A stretch of 64,000 bases of DNA, taken from assembly GCF_008801475.1 (NCBI RefSeq), contig NZ_VZPP01000011.1:186001-250000 (forward strand). Reading direction: 5' to 3'. Positions 17,612-26,214 of this stretch are shown in pieces (position 1 is the first letter of the stretch; each line of letters opens with the position of its first letter). Position numbers and translations under genes: made by a program. This stretch comes from Pseudomonas moorei (GTDB lineage: Bacteria; Pseudomonadota; Gammaproteobacteria; Pseudomonadales; Pseudomonadaceae). A model generated the notes under the pieces. The model was not told the DNA's origin. It did no database searches and was given only the letters and a program-made list of their open reading frames with translations.

Positions 17612-18928
17612 ATGGGCCCATGGCTCGATAGCGTGACCGCCTGGTTGACGGTCAACCCGCAATGGCTGGCGGCGGCGGTATTCATGGTTGCGTTCGTGGA
17701 GTGCCTGGCGATTGCCGGCCTCATCGTACCCGGCACGGTTTTACTGTTCGCCGTCGCGGTACTGGCCGGCAGCGGTGCGCTGTCCTTGAGCGAGACCCTG
17801 TTGCTGGGATTTCTCGCTGGCGTGCTGGGCGACGTCGTGTCCTATTTCCTGGGACGCCATTTCCATCAGAACATCCGGCGCCTGCCCGGGCTGCGCCATC
17901 ACCCGGAATGGATCGCCGGGGCCGAGTCATACTTTCAGCGCTACGGCATCGCCAGCCTGCTGGTCGGGCGCTTCATCGGCCCCTTGCGGCCAATGCTGCC
18001 GATGGTCGCGGGGATGTTCGACATGCCCTTCCCACGCTTCTTCGCCGTCAGCCTGCTGGCGGCGGCGGGATGGTCGGTCGCGTATCTGCTGCCGGGCTGG
18101 ACCACCGGCGCGGCGATTCGCTTGCCATTGCCCGAGGGCTTCTGGCTACAGACCGGGATAGTCGTCGGCAGCATTGCGGTCATGGTGGGATTGAGCGCCA
18201 CCAGCAGCCTGCGCAGCCACCGCAACGCCACGATGTTCATTGCCGGCATGAGTTTTCTGATACTGGTGGGATTGTTTATCGGCTACCCGCACCTGACGGC
18301 CCTCGACCAGGGGGTGATGACCCTGATCCAGGAACACCGCAGCCCGGCGCTCGACGAAGCCGCCGTGGTTTTCACGCTGATTGGCGAATTCCGCAACATG
18401 CTGCTGTTCAGTGCCTTGCTGGTTGGACTGCTGCTGGTCACCCGGCAATGGCGTCAGGCGATCTTCGCCGGCAGCACTCTGATGTTCACCGCACTGGGCA
18501 ACACCCTGACCAAACACTTTTTCACCCGCCTGCGCCCAGAAGTGCTCAGCGACCCGTTGACCAGTTACAGCATGCCGAGCGGCCATGCGTCAGGCTCTTT
18601 CGCGCTGTTCCTGACCCTCGCCGTGCTGGCCGGCCGCGGACAGCCACCACGGATGCGCCTGACCTGGCTGCTGGTGGGATGCCTGCCAGCGCTGGCAATC
18701 TCCCTTTCCCGCGTCTACCTCGGCGCGCATTGGCCGACGGATATCCTGGCCGGCGCGATGCTGGCGGCGTGCGTCTGCGCGGTGAGCCTGGGGTTGAGTC
18801 AGCGTCAGACTTCGCTCAATGCCCTGCCGCCCAAGGTGTGGTGGCTGGTATTGCCGGCGCTGGTGGCGTTGTTCGGATTCTTCGTGTTGCGGAATTTGCC
18901 GCACACGATGCTGCGGTATGCCTATTAA
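17612..18928 (+). CDS. Bifunctional DedA-family / PAP2 phosphatase membrane protein
   Basis: A 438-residue fusion. Residues 1-200 form a DedA (SNARE-associated) domain with GLIVPGT, FLAGVLGDVVSYFLGR and RFIGPLRPMLPMVAGM. Residues 210-410 form a PAP2 acid phosphatase domain with its three motifs: KHFFTRLRP, PSGHASG and SRVYLGAHWPTD. About twelve membrane segments are expected in the inner membrane. DedA proteins include undecaprenyl-phosphate or phospholipid flippases; PAP2 enzymes dephosphorylate lipids such as undecaprenyl pyrophosphate. Joining them suggests dephosphorylation coupled to recycling of a lipid carrier, but this is inference. Confidence 0.9.
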   Translation: MGPWLDSVTAWLTVNPQWLAAAVFMVAFVECLAIAGLIVPGTVLLFAVAVLAGSGALSLSETLLLGFLAGVLGDVVSYFLGRHFHQNIRRLPGLRHHPEWIAGAESYFQRYGIASLLVGRFIGPLRPMLPMVAGMFDMPFPRFFAVSLLAAAGWSVAYLLPGWTTGAAIRLPLPEGFWLQTGIVVGSIAVMVGLSATSSLRSHRNATMFIAGMSFLILVGLFIGYPHLTALDQGVMTLIQEHRSPALDEAAVVFTLIGEFRNMLLFSALLVGLLLVTRQWRQAIFAGSTLMFTALGNTLTKHFFTRLRPEVLSDPLTSYSMPSGHASGSFALFLTLAVLAGRGQPPRMRLTWLLVGCLPALAISLSRVYLGAHWPTDILAGAMLAACVCAVSLGLSQRQTSLNALPPKVWWLVLPALVALFGFFVLRNLPHTMLRYAY

Positions 18929-18934
18929 GAAAGC

Positions 18935-19525
18935 TCAGGCAAACAACTCGCCCTGCAACTCGTCCAGCAACGCCTGAATCGCATCCAGTCGTTGCTGCGG
19001 ATCATCGAGCTGCAGGAGGTCGATCTTGTCCACCTCGGCAAACGGCAACAGGTAGGCCAACTGATTGGCCAGCGATTGTTGCCCCGTTGCTTCCGTGCCC
19101 ATGTTCAGCGCTTCGACCATCGGGTGTTCGGCCAGCGCCTTGAGCAAGGCCACCAGATCGGCGTCCTCGTCCTGCAGCGGCTGCTCGGGCTCATCCTCCA
19201 GCCACTCGACCTCGGCGACGGTCAACTGATCGCGCTGAACCTCAGTGCGCAAGACATGGAATCGCCGACCGCCCTGGACTCGAATCCCGAGCAGGCCGTT
19301 GTCCTGCTGTTTGAAATCGGTGATCAGCGCCTCGCAGCCGACCAGCGCGTAACCCGCCGGAGCGATGCCGACTTCTTCGCCGTCGAGAATGCATACAACG
19401 CCGAATCCACCGCCCTGTTTCATGCAGCGGCCGATCATGTCCAGGTAGCGCGCCTCGAAAATCTGCAAGTCGAGGATGCAACCGGGGAACAGCACCGTGT
19501 TCAGCGGAAAAAGCGGCAGACTCAT
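18935..19525 (-). CDS. LON substrate-binding domain protein
   Basis: A 196-residue protein with only the N-terminal domain of Lon (PUA-like: LPLFPLNTVLFPGCILDLQI, then FEARYLDM). No ATPase or protease part is present. Its function is unknown; it may bind substrates or partners for Lon-like proteolysis. Two in-frame ATGs (19531 and 19525) follow GAAGGA. The second has the better seven-base spacing. It lies 11 bases after lrgB and is probably co-transcribed with lrgAB. Confidence 0.88.
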   Translation of the reverse strand: MSLPLFPLNTVLFPGCILDLQIFEARYLDMIGRCMKQGGGFGVVCILDGEEVGIAPAGYALVGCEALITDFKQQDNGLLGIRVQGGRRFHVLRTEVQRDQLTVAEVEWLEDEPEQPLQDEDADLVALLKALAEHPMVEALNMGTEATGQQSLANQLAYLLPFAEVDKIDLLQLDDPQQRLDAIQALLDELQGELFA

Positions 19526-19536
19526 AGACATTTCCT

Positions 19537-20253
19537 TCAAACCATCATCGACACCGCCAACGGCAGGAACACCGCCGTGGCTACGCCCATCAAACTCATC
19601 GCCAGCGCCGCGAACGCGCCGCACTCTTCACTTTCCTGCAAGGCCACCGACGTGCCAACCGCGTGGGCGGTCATGCCCAGCGCCATGCCACGTGCCTCAG
19701 GGCTGTGGACACCGAGCCGGGTCAGCAGACTCGGGCCAAAAATCGCCCCGAGCACACCCGTGATCAGCACGAACACCGCCGCCAGCGCCGCGACGCCTCC
19801 GATTTGCTCGGCCACCAACATGGCGATCGGTGAAGTCACCGACTTCGGCGCCATGGTCATCAGGATCATGTGTTCGGCGCCGAACCACCAGCCCAACAGC
19901 ACACCCAAGCCTGTCGCCACCACGCCGCCTATCACCAGCGTAGTAAAAATCGGCCAGAACAACTGCCGAATCCGCCGCAGGTTGAGGTAAAGCGGCACGG
20001 CCAGCGCGACCGTCGCCGGACCAAGCAGAATGCTGAGAATCTCGGTGCTCTTGCGATACTCGGCGTAGGTCAGCCCGCAGCCCACCAGCACACCGATCAC
20101 CAGCAACATGGAGACCAGCACCGGCTGCAAAAAGATCCAGCGGGTTTTCTCGAACGCTGCCAGCACCAGTTGATAGGCGCCGAGGGTAATGCCGATACCG
20201 AACAGTGGATGGTGAATCACCGACGTCCAGGCGCCGTGCCAGTCGAGGATCAT
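19537..20253 (-). CDS. lrgB: LrgB/CidB family membrane protein
   Basis: A 238-residue integral membrane protein with about seven segments and the family signature LMTMAPKSVTSPIAM and GMTAHAVGTSVAL. It partners the small LrgA/CidA protein encoded just upstream with a four-base overlap. The family was described as holin-like in cell-lysis control. Plant and some bacterial homologues transport glycolate, glycerate or pyruvate. Which applies here cannot be told from sequence. Confidence 0.9.
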   Translation of the reverse strand: MILDWHGAWTSVIHHPLFGIGITLGAYQLVLAAFEKTRWIFLQPVLVSMLLVIGVLVGCGLTYAEYRKSTEILSILLGPATVALAVPLYLNLRRIRQLFWPIFTTLVIGGVVATGLGVLLGWWFGAEHMILMTMAPKSVTSPIAMLVAEQIGGVAALAAVFVLITGVLGAIFGPSLLTRLGVHSPEARGMALGMTAHAVGTSVALQESEECGAFAALAMSLMGVATAVFLPLAVSMMV

Positions 20254-20615
20254 TGGCTGTCCCCGGAAGTATGTACGTAACGCTTGATCAAGCGCTGCAT
20301 CAACACGCCCGCGAAGGCCATGGACAGCAGCAGCGACAACACCAGCGCACCGACGATGGCCCAGAAATCCGCGGCAATGTCCTTGGCGTAAACCATCACG
20401 CCCACGGCCGGAGGCACCAGCAGCAGGGGCAAGTAACGCAACAGACTGCTGGCCGCCAGATTCAGCGGCTCACCGACCTGGCCACGGCTGATCAGGTACA
20501 CCAGCAACAACAGCAGGCCGACAATCGGCCCAGGCAGCACCGGCAAAAACAAATGGTTGATCGCGGTGCCGAGCAATTGGAACAGCACCAGCCAGGTCAG
20601 GCCACGTAACAACAT
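20250..20615 (-). CDS. lrgA: LrgA/CidA family membrane protein
   Basis: A 121-residue protein with four hydrophobic segments and the family motif LPGPIVGLLLLL. It forms a pair with LrgB; the stop overlaps the lrgB start (ATGA). No LytTR or LysR regulator lies next to it, unlike many cid/lrg loci. Confidence 0.9.
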   Translation of the reverse strand: MLLRGLTWLVLFQLLGTAINHLFLPVLPGPIVGLLLLLVYLISRGQVGEPLNLAASSLLRYLPLLLVPPAVGVMVYAKDIAADFWAIVGALVLSLLLSMAFAGVLMQRLIKRYVHTSGDSQ

Positions 20616-20708
20616 TTTTCATCTCCCGCAAAATCCGTCACCCGCATTGGCCCGGGCATTATAAGCACGCCAGCGCTATAGACCGGCATTCGCCAAAAGC
20701 ATGGTCGG

Positions 20709-20737
20709 TTGACCGGAGCACTTTGCCATGTTGATCT
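20709..20737 (+). promoter_or_regulatory. Candidate sigma-70 promoter of the MaoC gene
   Basis: TTGACC (20709-20714), a 17-base spacer and TGATCT (20732-20737) precede the gene by about 70 bases. The -35 is good, the -10 is only fair. Confidence 0.4.
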
Positions 20738-20809
20738 AAAGTGGTAAGCCGGGAGGCAAATTCCCTCCACTTCAACACTATAAAACCGATGAACCCAAGG
20801 AGAGTCTCA

Positions 20810-21265
20810 ATGCCCTATGTTCCAGTTGCAGAGCTCAAAGATTATGTCGGCAAGGAACTTGGACGTTCCGAATGGCTCACCATCGATCAGGAACGCATCA
20901 ACCTGTTCGCTGAAGCCACAGGGGACTATCAGTTCATCCACGTCGATCCGGTCAAAGCCGCGCAAACGCCATTTGGCAGTACCATCGCCCATGGATTCCT
21001 GTCGCTGTCGCTGATCCCAAAACTGATGGAAGACATCCTCGTCATGCCTGAAGGCTTGAAAATGGTGGTCAACTACGGCCTCGACAGCGTGCGTTTCATT
21101 CAACCGGTCAAGGTCAATTCGAAAGTGCGCCTCAAAGTCGATCTGACCGACGTCACCGAGAAAAAACCCGGCCAATGGCTGCTCAAAGCCACCGCCACCC
21201 TGGAAATCGAAGGCTCGGACAAGCCGGCGTACATCGCCGAGCCATTGTCGCTCTGCTTCGTGTAA
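20810..21265 (+). CDS. MaoC-like (R)-specific enoyl hydratase
   Basis: A 151-residue hot-dog-fold protein. The hydratase-2 motif is complete: FAEATGDYQFIHVDPVKA, then PFGSTIAHGFLSLSL. Such proteins hydrate short trans-2-enoyl-CoA to R-3-hydroxyacyl-CoA, feeding polyhydroxyalkanoate or fatty-acid pathways. ATG 20810 has a strong AAGGAGA seven bases upstream; the in-frame start at 20741 lacks one. It seems to be a single-gene unit. The physiological substrate is not visible in the context. Confidence 0.9.
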   Translation: MPYVPVAELKDYVGKELGRSEWLTIDQERINLFAEATGDYQFIHVDPVKAAQTPFGSTIAHGFLSLSLIPKLMEDILVMPEGLKMVVNYGLDSVRFIQPVKVNSKVRLKVDLTDVTEKKPGQWLLKATATLEIEGSDKPAYIAEPLSLCFV

Positions 21266-21311
21266 ACCATCCGGATGCGAAGCAGGTCGCACTGTTTCGC
21301 ATCACCTCCTT

Positions 21312-21328
21312 TTATACCGGCTGTATAA
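21312..21328. promoter_or_regulatory. 17-base perfect dyad upstream of the MORN/C13 gene
   Basis: TTATAC, CGGCT, GTATAA form an exact inverted repeat 50 bases before the ATG at 21378. There is no T-run, so it resembles an operator more than a terminator. No regulator is known. Confidence 0.35.
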
Positions 21329-21377
21329 GGTCACATAGCTACGGCATACTCCGTCGCCTAATTGCCCGGATCCCGCT

Positions 21378-23096
21378 ATGCGCTCACTTGCACTCCTTGC
21401 CTTGACCCTGATGCTCACCGCTTGCGGCGACGGCGAATCGCCGCTGCCCCCTGACGCCCGCCTGCCGGATGGCGGACGCTATCGTGGGGATCTGGTCAAT
21501 GGGCTGCTGCAAGGACAGGGTCGCATCGATTACCCGAATGGCAGTTGGTATGCCGGCGAGTTCGACAAAGGCCAATGGCATGGCCAGGGCGAATGGCACG
21601 GCAGCAACGGCGAGGTCTATCGCGGGCTGTTCAAGCAAGGGTTGTTCGACGGCCAGGGCAGCTTGAGCACCAACGGCAGCAGCTACACCGGCGGCTTCAA
21701 ACTGGGCCGACGCGACGGCGAAGGCACCCTCAAAGAAAACGGCATGACCTACCGCGGCGAGTTCAAGGCCGATCAATATTCAGGGCTTGGCCGACTCGAA
21801 CTCGACGACGGCAGCGCGTATCAGGGCCAGTTCGCCCATGGCAAGCCCAACGGCGAAGGCCAGCGCAGCGACGGCAACGGCAATCAGTTCACCGGGCACT
21901 TCGTCGACGGACAGCTGGAAGGCAACGGGACATTCAGCAGTGCCGACGGCGACATCTATGTCGGTGGCTTCAAGAACAACCAACTGAATGGCAAGGGCCG
22001 CTACGAAAACGCCGACGGCGATGTCTGGCTGGGCCAATTCAAGGACGGCTCGCTGAACGGCAAGGGCGAATTGATCGGCGCCGATGGCAGTCATTACATT
22101 GGTCAATTCAGCGACTGGCGCTTTGTCGGCCAGGGCCGCTTGAACCTGCCCGACGGCAGTTTCTACATCGGCCAGTTCGACAACGACAGCTATTCCGGGC
22201 GTGGCACCCTGGTACTGACGGACGGCACGGTACAAAGCGGCACCTGGGTCAACGGCCAGCGCGTGCGCGATGCCGAGGGCAAGTTACTCCCCGACCCCCT
22301 CGAGCTCGGCCTGCTGGCCCAGGGCCGCTTGCTGGAAGACGCACTCAACAACGTGCCGGCCTCGACCCCGGCCGTGGAGCTGTACACCCTGACTCTCGGC
22401 GGCGACGGCAAGCAGAGCGTCTTCCTGCGCGAATCCGATTACGTCGCCAACATGCTCAGCAGCCGCTTCGGTGCCTTTGGCCAGATCCGCCTGGTGAACC
22501 ATCGCGACCACCTCGTCGACCGGCCGATGGCCACCCGGGAGAACCTTCGCCGGGCCGCCATGACCCTGGCTGAACGCAGCGGGCCGGAAGACCTGATTTT
22601 CATCTACCTGACCAGTCACGGCACCAGCGAAAATGAACTGGTGCTCGACCAGCCACGCATGGAACTGGCCGACCTACCCCCCGACGAACTGGCCGCGGTC
22701 CTGGCCCCGCTGAAAAACCGCGACAAGATCATCGTGATTTCATCCTGCTACTCTGGCGGTTTCATCCCTGCCCTCAAGGACGAACGCACCCTGATCATGA
22801 CCGCCTCGCGGGCTGATCGCGTGTCCTTCGGCTGTTCGGAAGAAGCCAACTTCACCTACTTCGGCGACGCCCTGTTCGCCCAGGCCCTGAACCAGACCGA
22901 CGACTTGGAACAGGCCTTCAAACTGGCCAAGGCCACAGTGGCCGAGCGTGAGCTGGCGGACAACTTCGAAGCCTCGGAACCGCAAATATGGGCACCGAGG
23001 ACCGTCTTGTCCCACTGGCAACTGTTACGCAAGCAGCAGGCTCGAAAGGCATTGCAAAGTGCCGCCATTGAAAGCAAGGATGCAAAGAGCAACTAA
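21378..23096 (+). CDS. Lipoprotein with MORN repeats and a C13 (legumain-like) peptidase domain
   Basis: A 572-residue predicted lipoprotein (lipobox LTAC, Cys16). Residues about 32-308 hold twelve 23-residue MORN repeats of the form GxxYxGxFxxGxxxGxGxxxxxx. A C-terminal peptidase C13 domain follows, with the catalytic dyad in YLTSHG (His414) and ISSCYSGG (Cys457). MORN repeats in eukaryotes bind membranes or phospholipid; C13 is the caspase-fold legumain/GPI-transamidase family. In a bacterial envelope protein this suggests a membrane-contacting cysteine protease, but substrate and role are unknown. Lys/Glu-rich tail ends the protein. No partner genes are evident beyond the NAD(P)-binding protein 27 bases downstream. 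Confidence 0.88.
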   Translation: MRSLALLALTLMLTACGDGESPLPPDARLPDGGRYRGDLVNGLLQGQGRIDYPNGSWYAGEFDKGQWHGQGEWHGSNGEVYRGLFKQGLFDGQGSLSTNGSSYTGGFKLGRRDGEGTLKENGMTYRGEFKADQYSGLGRLELDDGSAYQGQFAHGKPNGEGQRSDGNGNQFTGHFVDGQLEGNGTFSSADGDIYVGGFKNNQLNGKGRYENADGDVWLGQFKDGSLNGKGELIGADGSHYIGQFSDWRFVGQGRLNLPDGSFYIGQFDNDSYSGRGTLVLTDGTVQSGTWVNGQRVRDAEGKLLPDPLELGLLAQGRLLEDALNNVPASTPAVELYTLTLGGDGKQSVFLRESDYVANMLSSRFGAFGQIRLVNHRDHLVDRPMATRENLRRAAMTLAERSGPEDLIFIYLTSHGTSENELVLDQPRMELADLPPDELAAVLAPLKNRDKIIVISSCYSGGFIPALKDERTLIMTASRADRVSFGCSEEANFTYFGDALFAQALNQTDDLEQAFKLAKATVAERELADNFEASEPQIWAPRTVLSHWQLLRKQQARKALQSAAIESKDAKSN

Positions 23097-23123
23097 GCTG
23101 ATGAGTATCAAGGGAGAGACACT

Positions 23124-23765
23124 ATGTACTTGACGCCTCAGCACGTGCTGCTTGCCGGAGCCACCGGTTTGACCGGTGAACACTTACTCGATCGCCTGCT
23201 CAACGAACCTACGATTACGCGGGTTCTGGCTCCCTCGCGCCGGCCATTGGCCAAGCACCCACACCTTGAAAACCCGGTCGGCGACCCGTCGTCATTTCTG
23301 CCGCAATTGAACGGTCGCGTCGACATCGCCTATTGCTGCCTGGGCACCACCATCAAGCAGGCGGGCTCGGAACAGGCGTTTCGTGCCGTCGATCTGGACA
23401 TGGTGGTGGCCTTCGCCAAACGTGCGCGGGAGATGGGCGCCCGCCATCTGATCGTGATCAGTGCCTTGGGCGCCGATCCGAAATCTCCGATTTTCTACAA
23501 TCGGGTCAAAGGCGAGATGGAGCAGGCTTTGCGCGCGCAGGACTGGCCGCAACTGACCATCTGCCGTCCATCGCTGCTGCTGGGCGAGCGCACCGAACCG
23601 CGCCTGGCAGAGAGAGTCGCCGGCCCCTTGTCTCGATTGATTCCCGGCAAATACCACGGCATCGAAGCCTGCCAACTGGCCCGCGCCATGTGGCGGCTCG
23701 CACTGGAAGAACAGGATGGGGTGCGGATTGTCGAGTCAGATGAGCTGCGCAAGTTAGGCAAATAA
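23124..23765 (+). CDS. NAD(P)-binding oxidoreductase (atypical SDR, HTATIP2-like)
   Basis: A 213-residue Rossmann protein. The N-terminal nucleotide motif is LLAGATGLTGEHLLDRL. The later block YNRVKGEMEQALR contains the Tyr-x-x-x-Lys expected of SDR enzymes (YNRVK). Similar proteins are annotated as oxidoreductases of unknown substrate. It follows the MORN/C13 gene closely on the same strand and may share its transcript. Confidence 0.82.
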   Translation: MYLTPQHVLLAGATGLTGEHLLDRLLNEPTITRVLAPSRRPLAKHPHLENPVGDPSSFLPQLNGRVDIAYCCLGTTIKQAGSEQAFRAVDLDMVVAFAKRAREMGARHLIVISALGADPKSPIFYNRVKGEMEQALRAQDWPQLTICRPSLLLGERTEPRLAERVAGPLSRLIPGKYHGIEACQLARAMWRLALEEQDGVRIVESDELRKLGK

Positions 23766-23779
23766 ACCCACCAGCTTGT

Positions 23780-23803
23780 GGCGAGGCGGCTTGCCCCCTC
23801 GCC
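23780..23803. repeat. REP-like hairpin between convergent genes
   Basis: GGCGAGG pairs with CCTCGCC around a ten-base loop containing a REP-like CGGCTTGCC. It lies between the convergent NAD(P)-binding and YceK genes and may end both transcripts. Confidence 0.5.
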
Positions 23804-23819
23804 ATAGAAGCCGGTTCTC

Positions 23820-24104
23820 CTACAGCCCACCGGTTGCCTGAAAACTGACCCCGATCACCGTCAGCAACGACAAGGGCAACAGCAAGGTGTCGAGCAGTGC
23901 ACTGGCCGGCAGGTCGACGCCAGGATAGCTCGGCGCTTCGGCACCGAAGCGGTCCATCGCGCAGCAACCACCGTTCATCGCATACAAATCCAGCCGGGTC
24001 CCTGAATACACCACGGGCGCACCCGGTTTCGCGGCATCCAGCGTACGCGCGGTGGCGCACCCGGCCAACTGCAAGGCCAGCACAATCGTCAGCAGCTTAT
24101 TCAT
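23820..24104 (-). CDS. YceK/YidQ family lipoprotein
   Basis: A 94-residue small lipoprotein with lipobox QLAGC (Cys15). The family pattern is VVYSGTRLDLYAM, a CC pair, YPGVDLPASALLDTLLLPL. It belongs to the YceK/YidQ group of unknown function. It overlaps the 3' end of ubiX by eight bases, so it is the last gene of the mpl-ubiX transcript. Confidence 0.85.
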   Translation of the reverse strand: MNKLLTIVLALQLAGCATARTLDAAKPGAPVVYSGTRLDLYAMNGGCCAMDRFGAEAPSYPGVDLPASALLDTLLLPLSLLTVIGVSFQATGGL

Positions 24105-24729
24105 CGCTGGTCAGATGGTGTTCGCCCCAACGCGGCAGCATGTCTTGCGGAATGTTGAGCAAGTTGAGAATCCGCGCGACGACGAAGTCGATCAGGTCGT
24201 CGATGGTTTGCGGCTGATGATAGAAGCCTGGCGATGCCGGCAGAATCGTCACGCCCATGTTCGACAACTTGAGCATGTGCTCCAGGTGAATGCTCGAATA
24301 TGGCGCCTCACGGGGCACCAGAATCAGCTGACGACGCTCCTTGAGCGTCACATCGGCGGCACGTTCGATCAGGTTGTTGCAGGCGCCGGTCGCGATGGCC
24401 GACAACGTCCCTGTGGAACATGGCACCACCACCATCGCCGCCGGTGCGCCAGAGCCCGAGGCCACCGGCGACATCCAGTCTTCCTTGCCATACACCCGAA
24501 TCTGCCCGGCGGCAGCGCCGGTGTATTCGGTGAGGAAGGCCTGCATCATCTGCGGCTTGGCCGGCAGCGTGACGTCGGTTTCGGTGGCCATCACCAGCTG
24601 CGCGGCCTTGGAAATCAGAAAGTGCACTTCCCGCTCTTCGCGCACCAGGCAGTCGAGCAGGCGCAAGCCGTACTGGGCGCCGGAAGCGCCCGTCATCGCC
24701 AGTGTGATGCGGTCGGGGCCGTTGTTCAT
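24097..24729 (-). CDS. ubiX: Flavin prenyltransferase UbiX
   Basis: A 210-residue flavoprotein (TMTGASGAQYGLRLL type start after MNNGPDRITLA, then PCSTGTLSAIATG and REAPYSSIHLEHM). UbiX makes prenylated FMN, the cofactor of UbiD decarboxylases in ubiquinone synthesis. ATG 24729 overlaps the mpl stop by four bases. The longer upstream frame lies inside mpl and is rejected. Confidence 0.95.
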   Translation of the reverse strand: MNNGPDRITLAMTGASGAQYGLRLLDCLVREEREVHFLISKAAQLVMATETDVTLPAKPQMMQAFLTEYTGAAAGQIRVYGKEDWMSPVASGSGAPAAMVVVPCSTGTLSAIATGACNNLIERAADVTLKERRQLILVPREAPYSSIHLEHMLKLSNMGVTILPASPGFYHQPQTIDDLIDFVVARILNLLNIPQDMLPRWGEHHLTSDE

Positions 24730-26075
24730 TTGAGCGCCTCGGCGAGTTTGCCGTGCAGGCCGCCGAAGCCGCCATTGCTCATGATCACTACGTGAGTACC
24801 GGGCTGGGCCTGGCTCTTGACGCGCTCGATGATGCCTTCCAGCGAATCGCTGACGATCGACGGCACCGTGCACAACGCGGCGGTGCCCGCCAGATCCCAA
24901 CCCAGGTTGGCCGGTGCGTACCAGATCACCTGGTCGGCATCGACCACGCTTTCCGGCAAACCGTCACGGTGCGCACCGAGCTTCATGGAGTTGGAGCGCG
25001 GCTCGATGATGGCGATCAATGGAGCATCGCCAATACGCTTGCGCAAGCCGTCTAGGGTGGTGGCAATGGCGGTCGGATGGTGAGCGAAGTCGTCATAGAT
25101 ACTGATGCCGCGCACTTCCGCGACTTTTTCCATGCGGCGCTTCACGCTCTTGAAGGCGCTCAATGCGGCAATGCCCATGGATGGCACCACACCGACGTGA
25201 CGAGCCGCCGCCAGCGTGGCCAGTGCGTTGGCGACGTTGTGCTGGCCGGTCATGTCCCACTCGACCACACCCTGGGAATCGCCTTCGAACATGACTTCGA
25301 ACTTCGAGCCATCTTCACTGAGCAACTTGACCTGCCACTGACCGCCGGCACCCGTGGTTTGCACCGGGGTCCAGCAGCCCATCTCGATGACGCGTTGCAA
25401 GGCCGGCTCGGTGGTCGGATGAATAATCAGGCCTTCACTCGGGATGGTCCGCACCAAGTGATGGAATTGCCGCTCGATCGCCGGCAGATCGGGGAAGATG
25501 TCCGCGTGATCGAATTCCAGATTGTTCAGAATCGCCGTGCGCGGACGGTAGTGCACGAATTTGGAGCGTTTGTCGAAGAACGCACTGTCGTACTCGTCGG
25601 CTTCGATGACAAAGAACGGCGTATCGCCCAGGCGCGCCGATACCGAGAAATTCTGCGGCACGCCGCCGATCAGGAAGCCCGGGCTCATGCCCGCATGCTC
25701 CAGCACCCAGGCGAGCATGCTGCTGGTGGTGGTTTTACCGTGGGTACCGGCAACGGCCAGCACCCAGCGGCCTTGCAGCACGTGGTCCGCCAGCCATTGC
25801 GGACCGGAGACGTAGGGCAGGCCTTTGTTCAGCACATATTCCACGGCAGGGTTGCCACGCGACATGGCGTTGCCGATCACCACCAGGTCGGGGGCCGGGT
25901 CCAGTTGCGCCGGATCATAGCCTTGGGTCAACTCGATGCCCTGAGCCTCGAGCTGAGTGCTCATCGGCGGATAGACGTTGGCATCGGAGCCCGTCACGTG
26001 ATGGCCCAGCTCTTTGGCCAGAACCGCCATCGAACCCATGAAAGTGCCGCAGATACCAAGAATATGAATGTGCAT
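24726..26075 (-). CDS. mpl: UDP-N-acetylmuramate:L-Ala-gamma-D-Glu-meso-DAP ligase
   Basis: A 449-residue Mur-ligase. The N-terminal HILGICGTFMGSMAVLAKELG, the ATP loop GTHGKTTTSSM and the C-terminal domain with PRSNSMKLG are visible. Mpl attaches recovered tripeptide to UDP-MurNAc, a recycling step downstream of LdcA, which is also encoded in this window. It probably starts a mpl-ubiX-yceK unit. Confidence 0.97.
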   Translation of the reverse strand: MHIHILGICGTFMGSMAVLAKELGHHVTGSDANVYPPMSTQLEAQGIELTQGYDPAQLDPAPDLVVIGNAMSRGNPAVEYVLNKGLPYVSGPQWLADHVLQGRWVLAVAGTHGKTTTSSMLAWVLEHAGMSPGFLIGGVPQNFSVSARLGDTPFFVIEADEYDSAFFDKRSKFVHYRPRTAILNNLEFDHADIFPDLPAIERQFHHLVRTIPSEGLIIHPTTEPALQRVIEMGCWTPVQTTGAGGQWQVKLLSEDGSKFEVMFEGDSQGVVEWDMTGQHNVANALATLAAARHVGVVPSMGIAALSAFKSVKRRMEKVAEVRGISIYDDFAHHPTAIATTLDGLRKRIGDAPLIAIIEPRSNSMKLGAHRDGLPESVVDADQVIWYAPANLGWDLAGTAALCTVPSIVSDSLEGIIERVKSQAQPGTHVVIMSNGGFGGLHGKLAEALK

Positions 26076-26163
26076 AGTCGACCTCGTAAAACATGGCCGC
26101 AGGTTAGCTTAGGGAGGGGAAATTCGCACCTTGTGTTTCAGCCACCGCTTACGGCCGAACCTG

Positions 26164-26201
26164 CAGGAGCACCGCTTGCCAGCGATGGCGTGCTCCCACA
26201 G
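26164..26201. repeat. Degenerate REP element
   Basis: CAGGAGCACCGCTTGCC ... GTGCTCCCACAG forms an imperfect REP-like hairpin between mpl and the sigma-54 regulator gene. Confidence 0.5.
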
Positions 26202-26214
26202 ATTGTGCTGCCCT

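Noticed and set aside
21480..22260. Tandem DNA repeat within the MORN gene
   Set aside because: The periodicity (69 bases) reflects the protein repeat; the DNA copies differ strongly, so it is not a satellite-type repeat.
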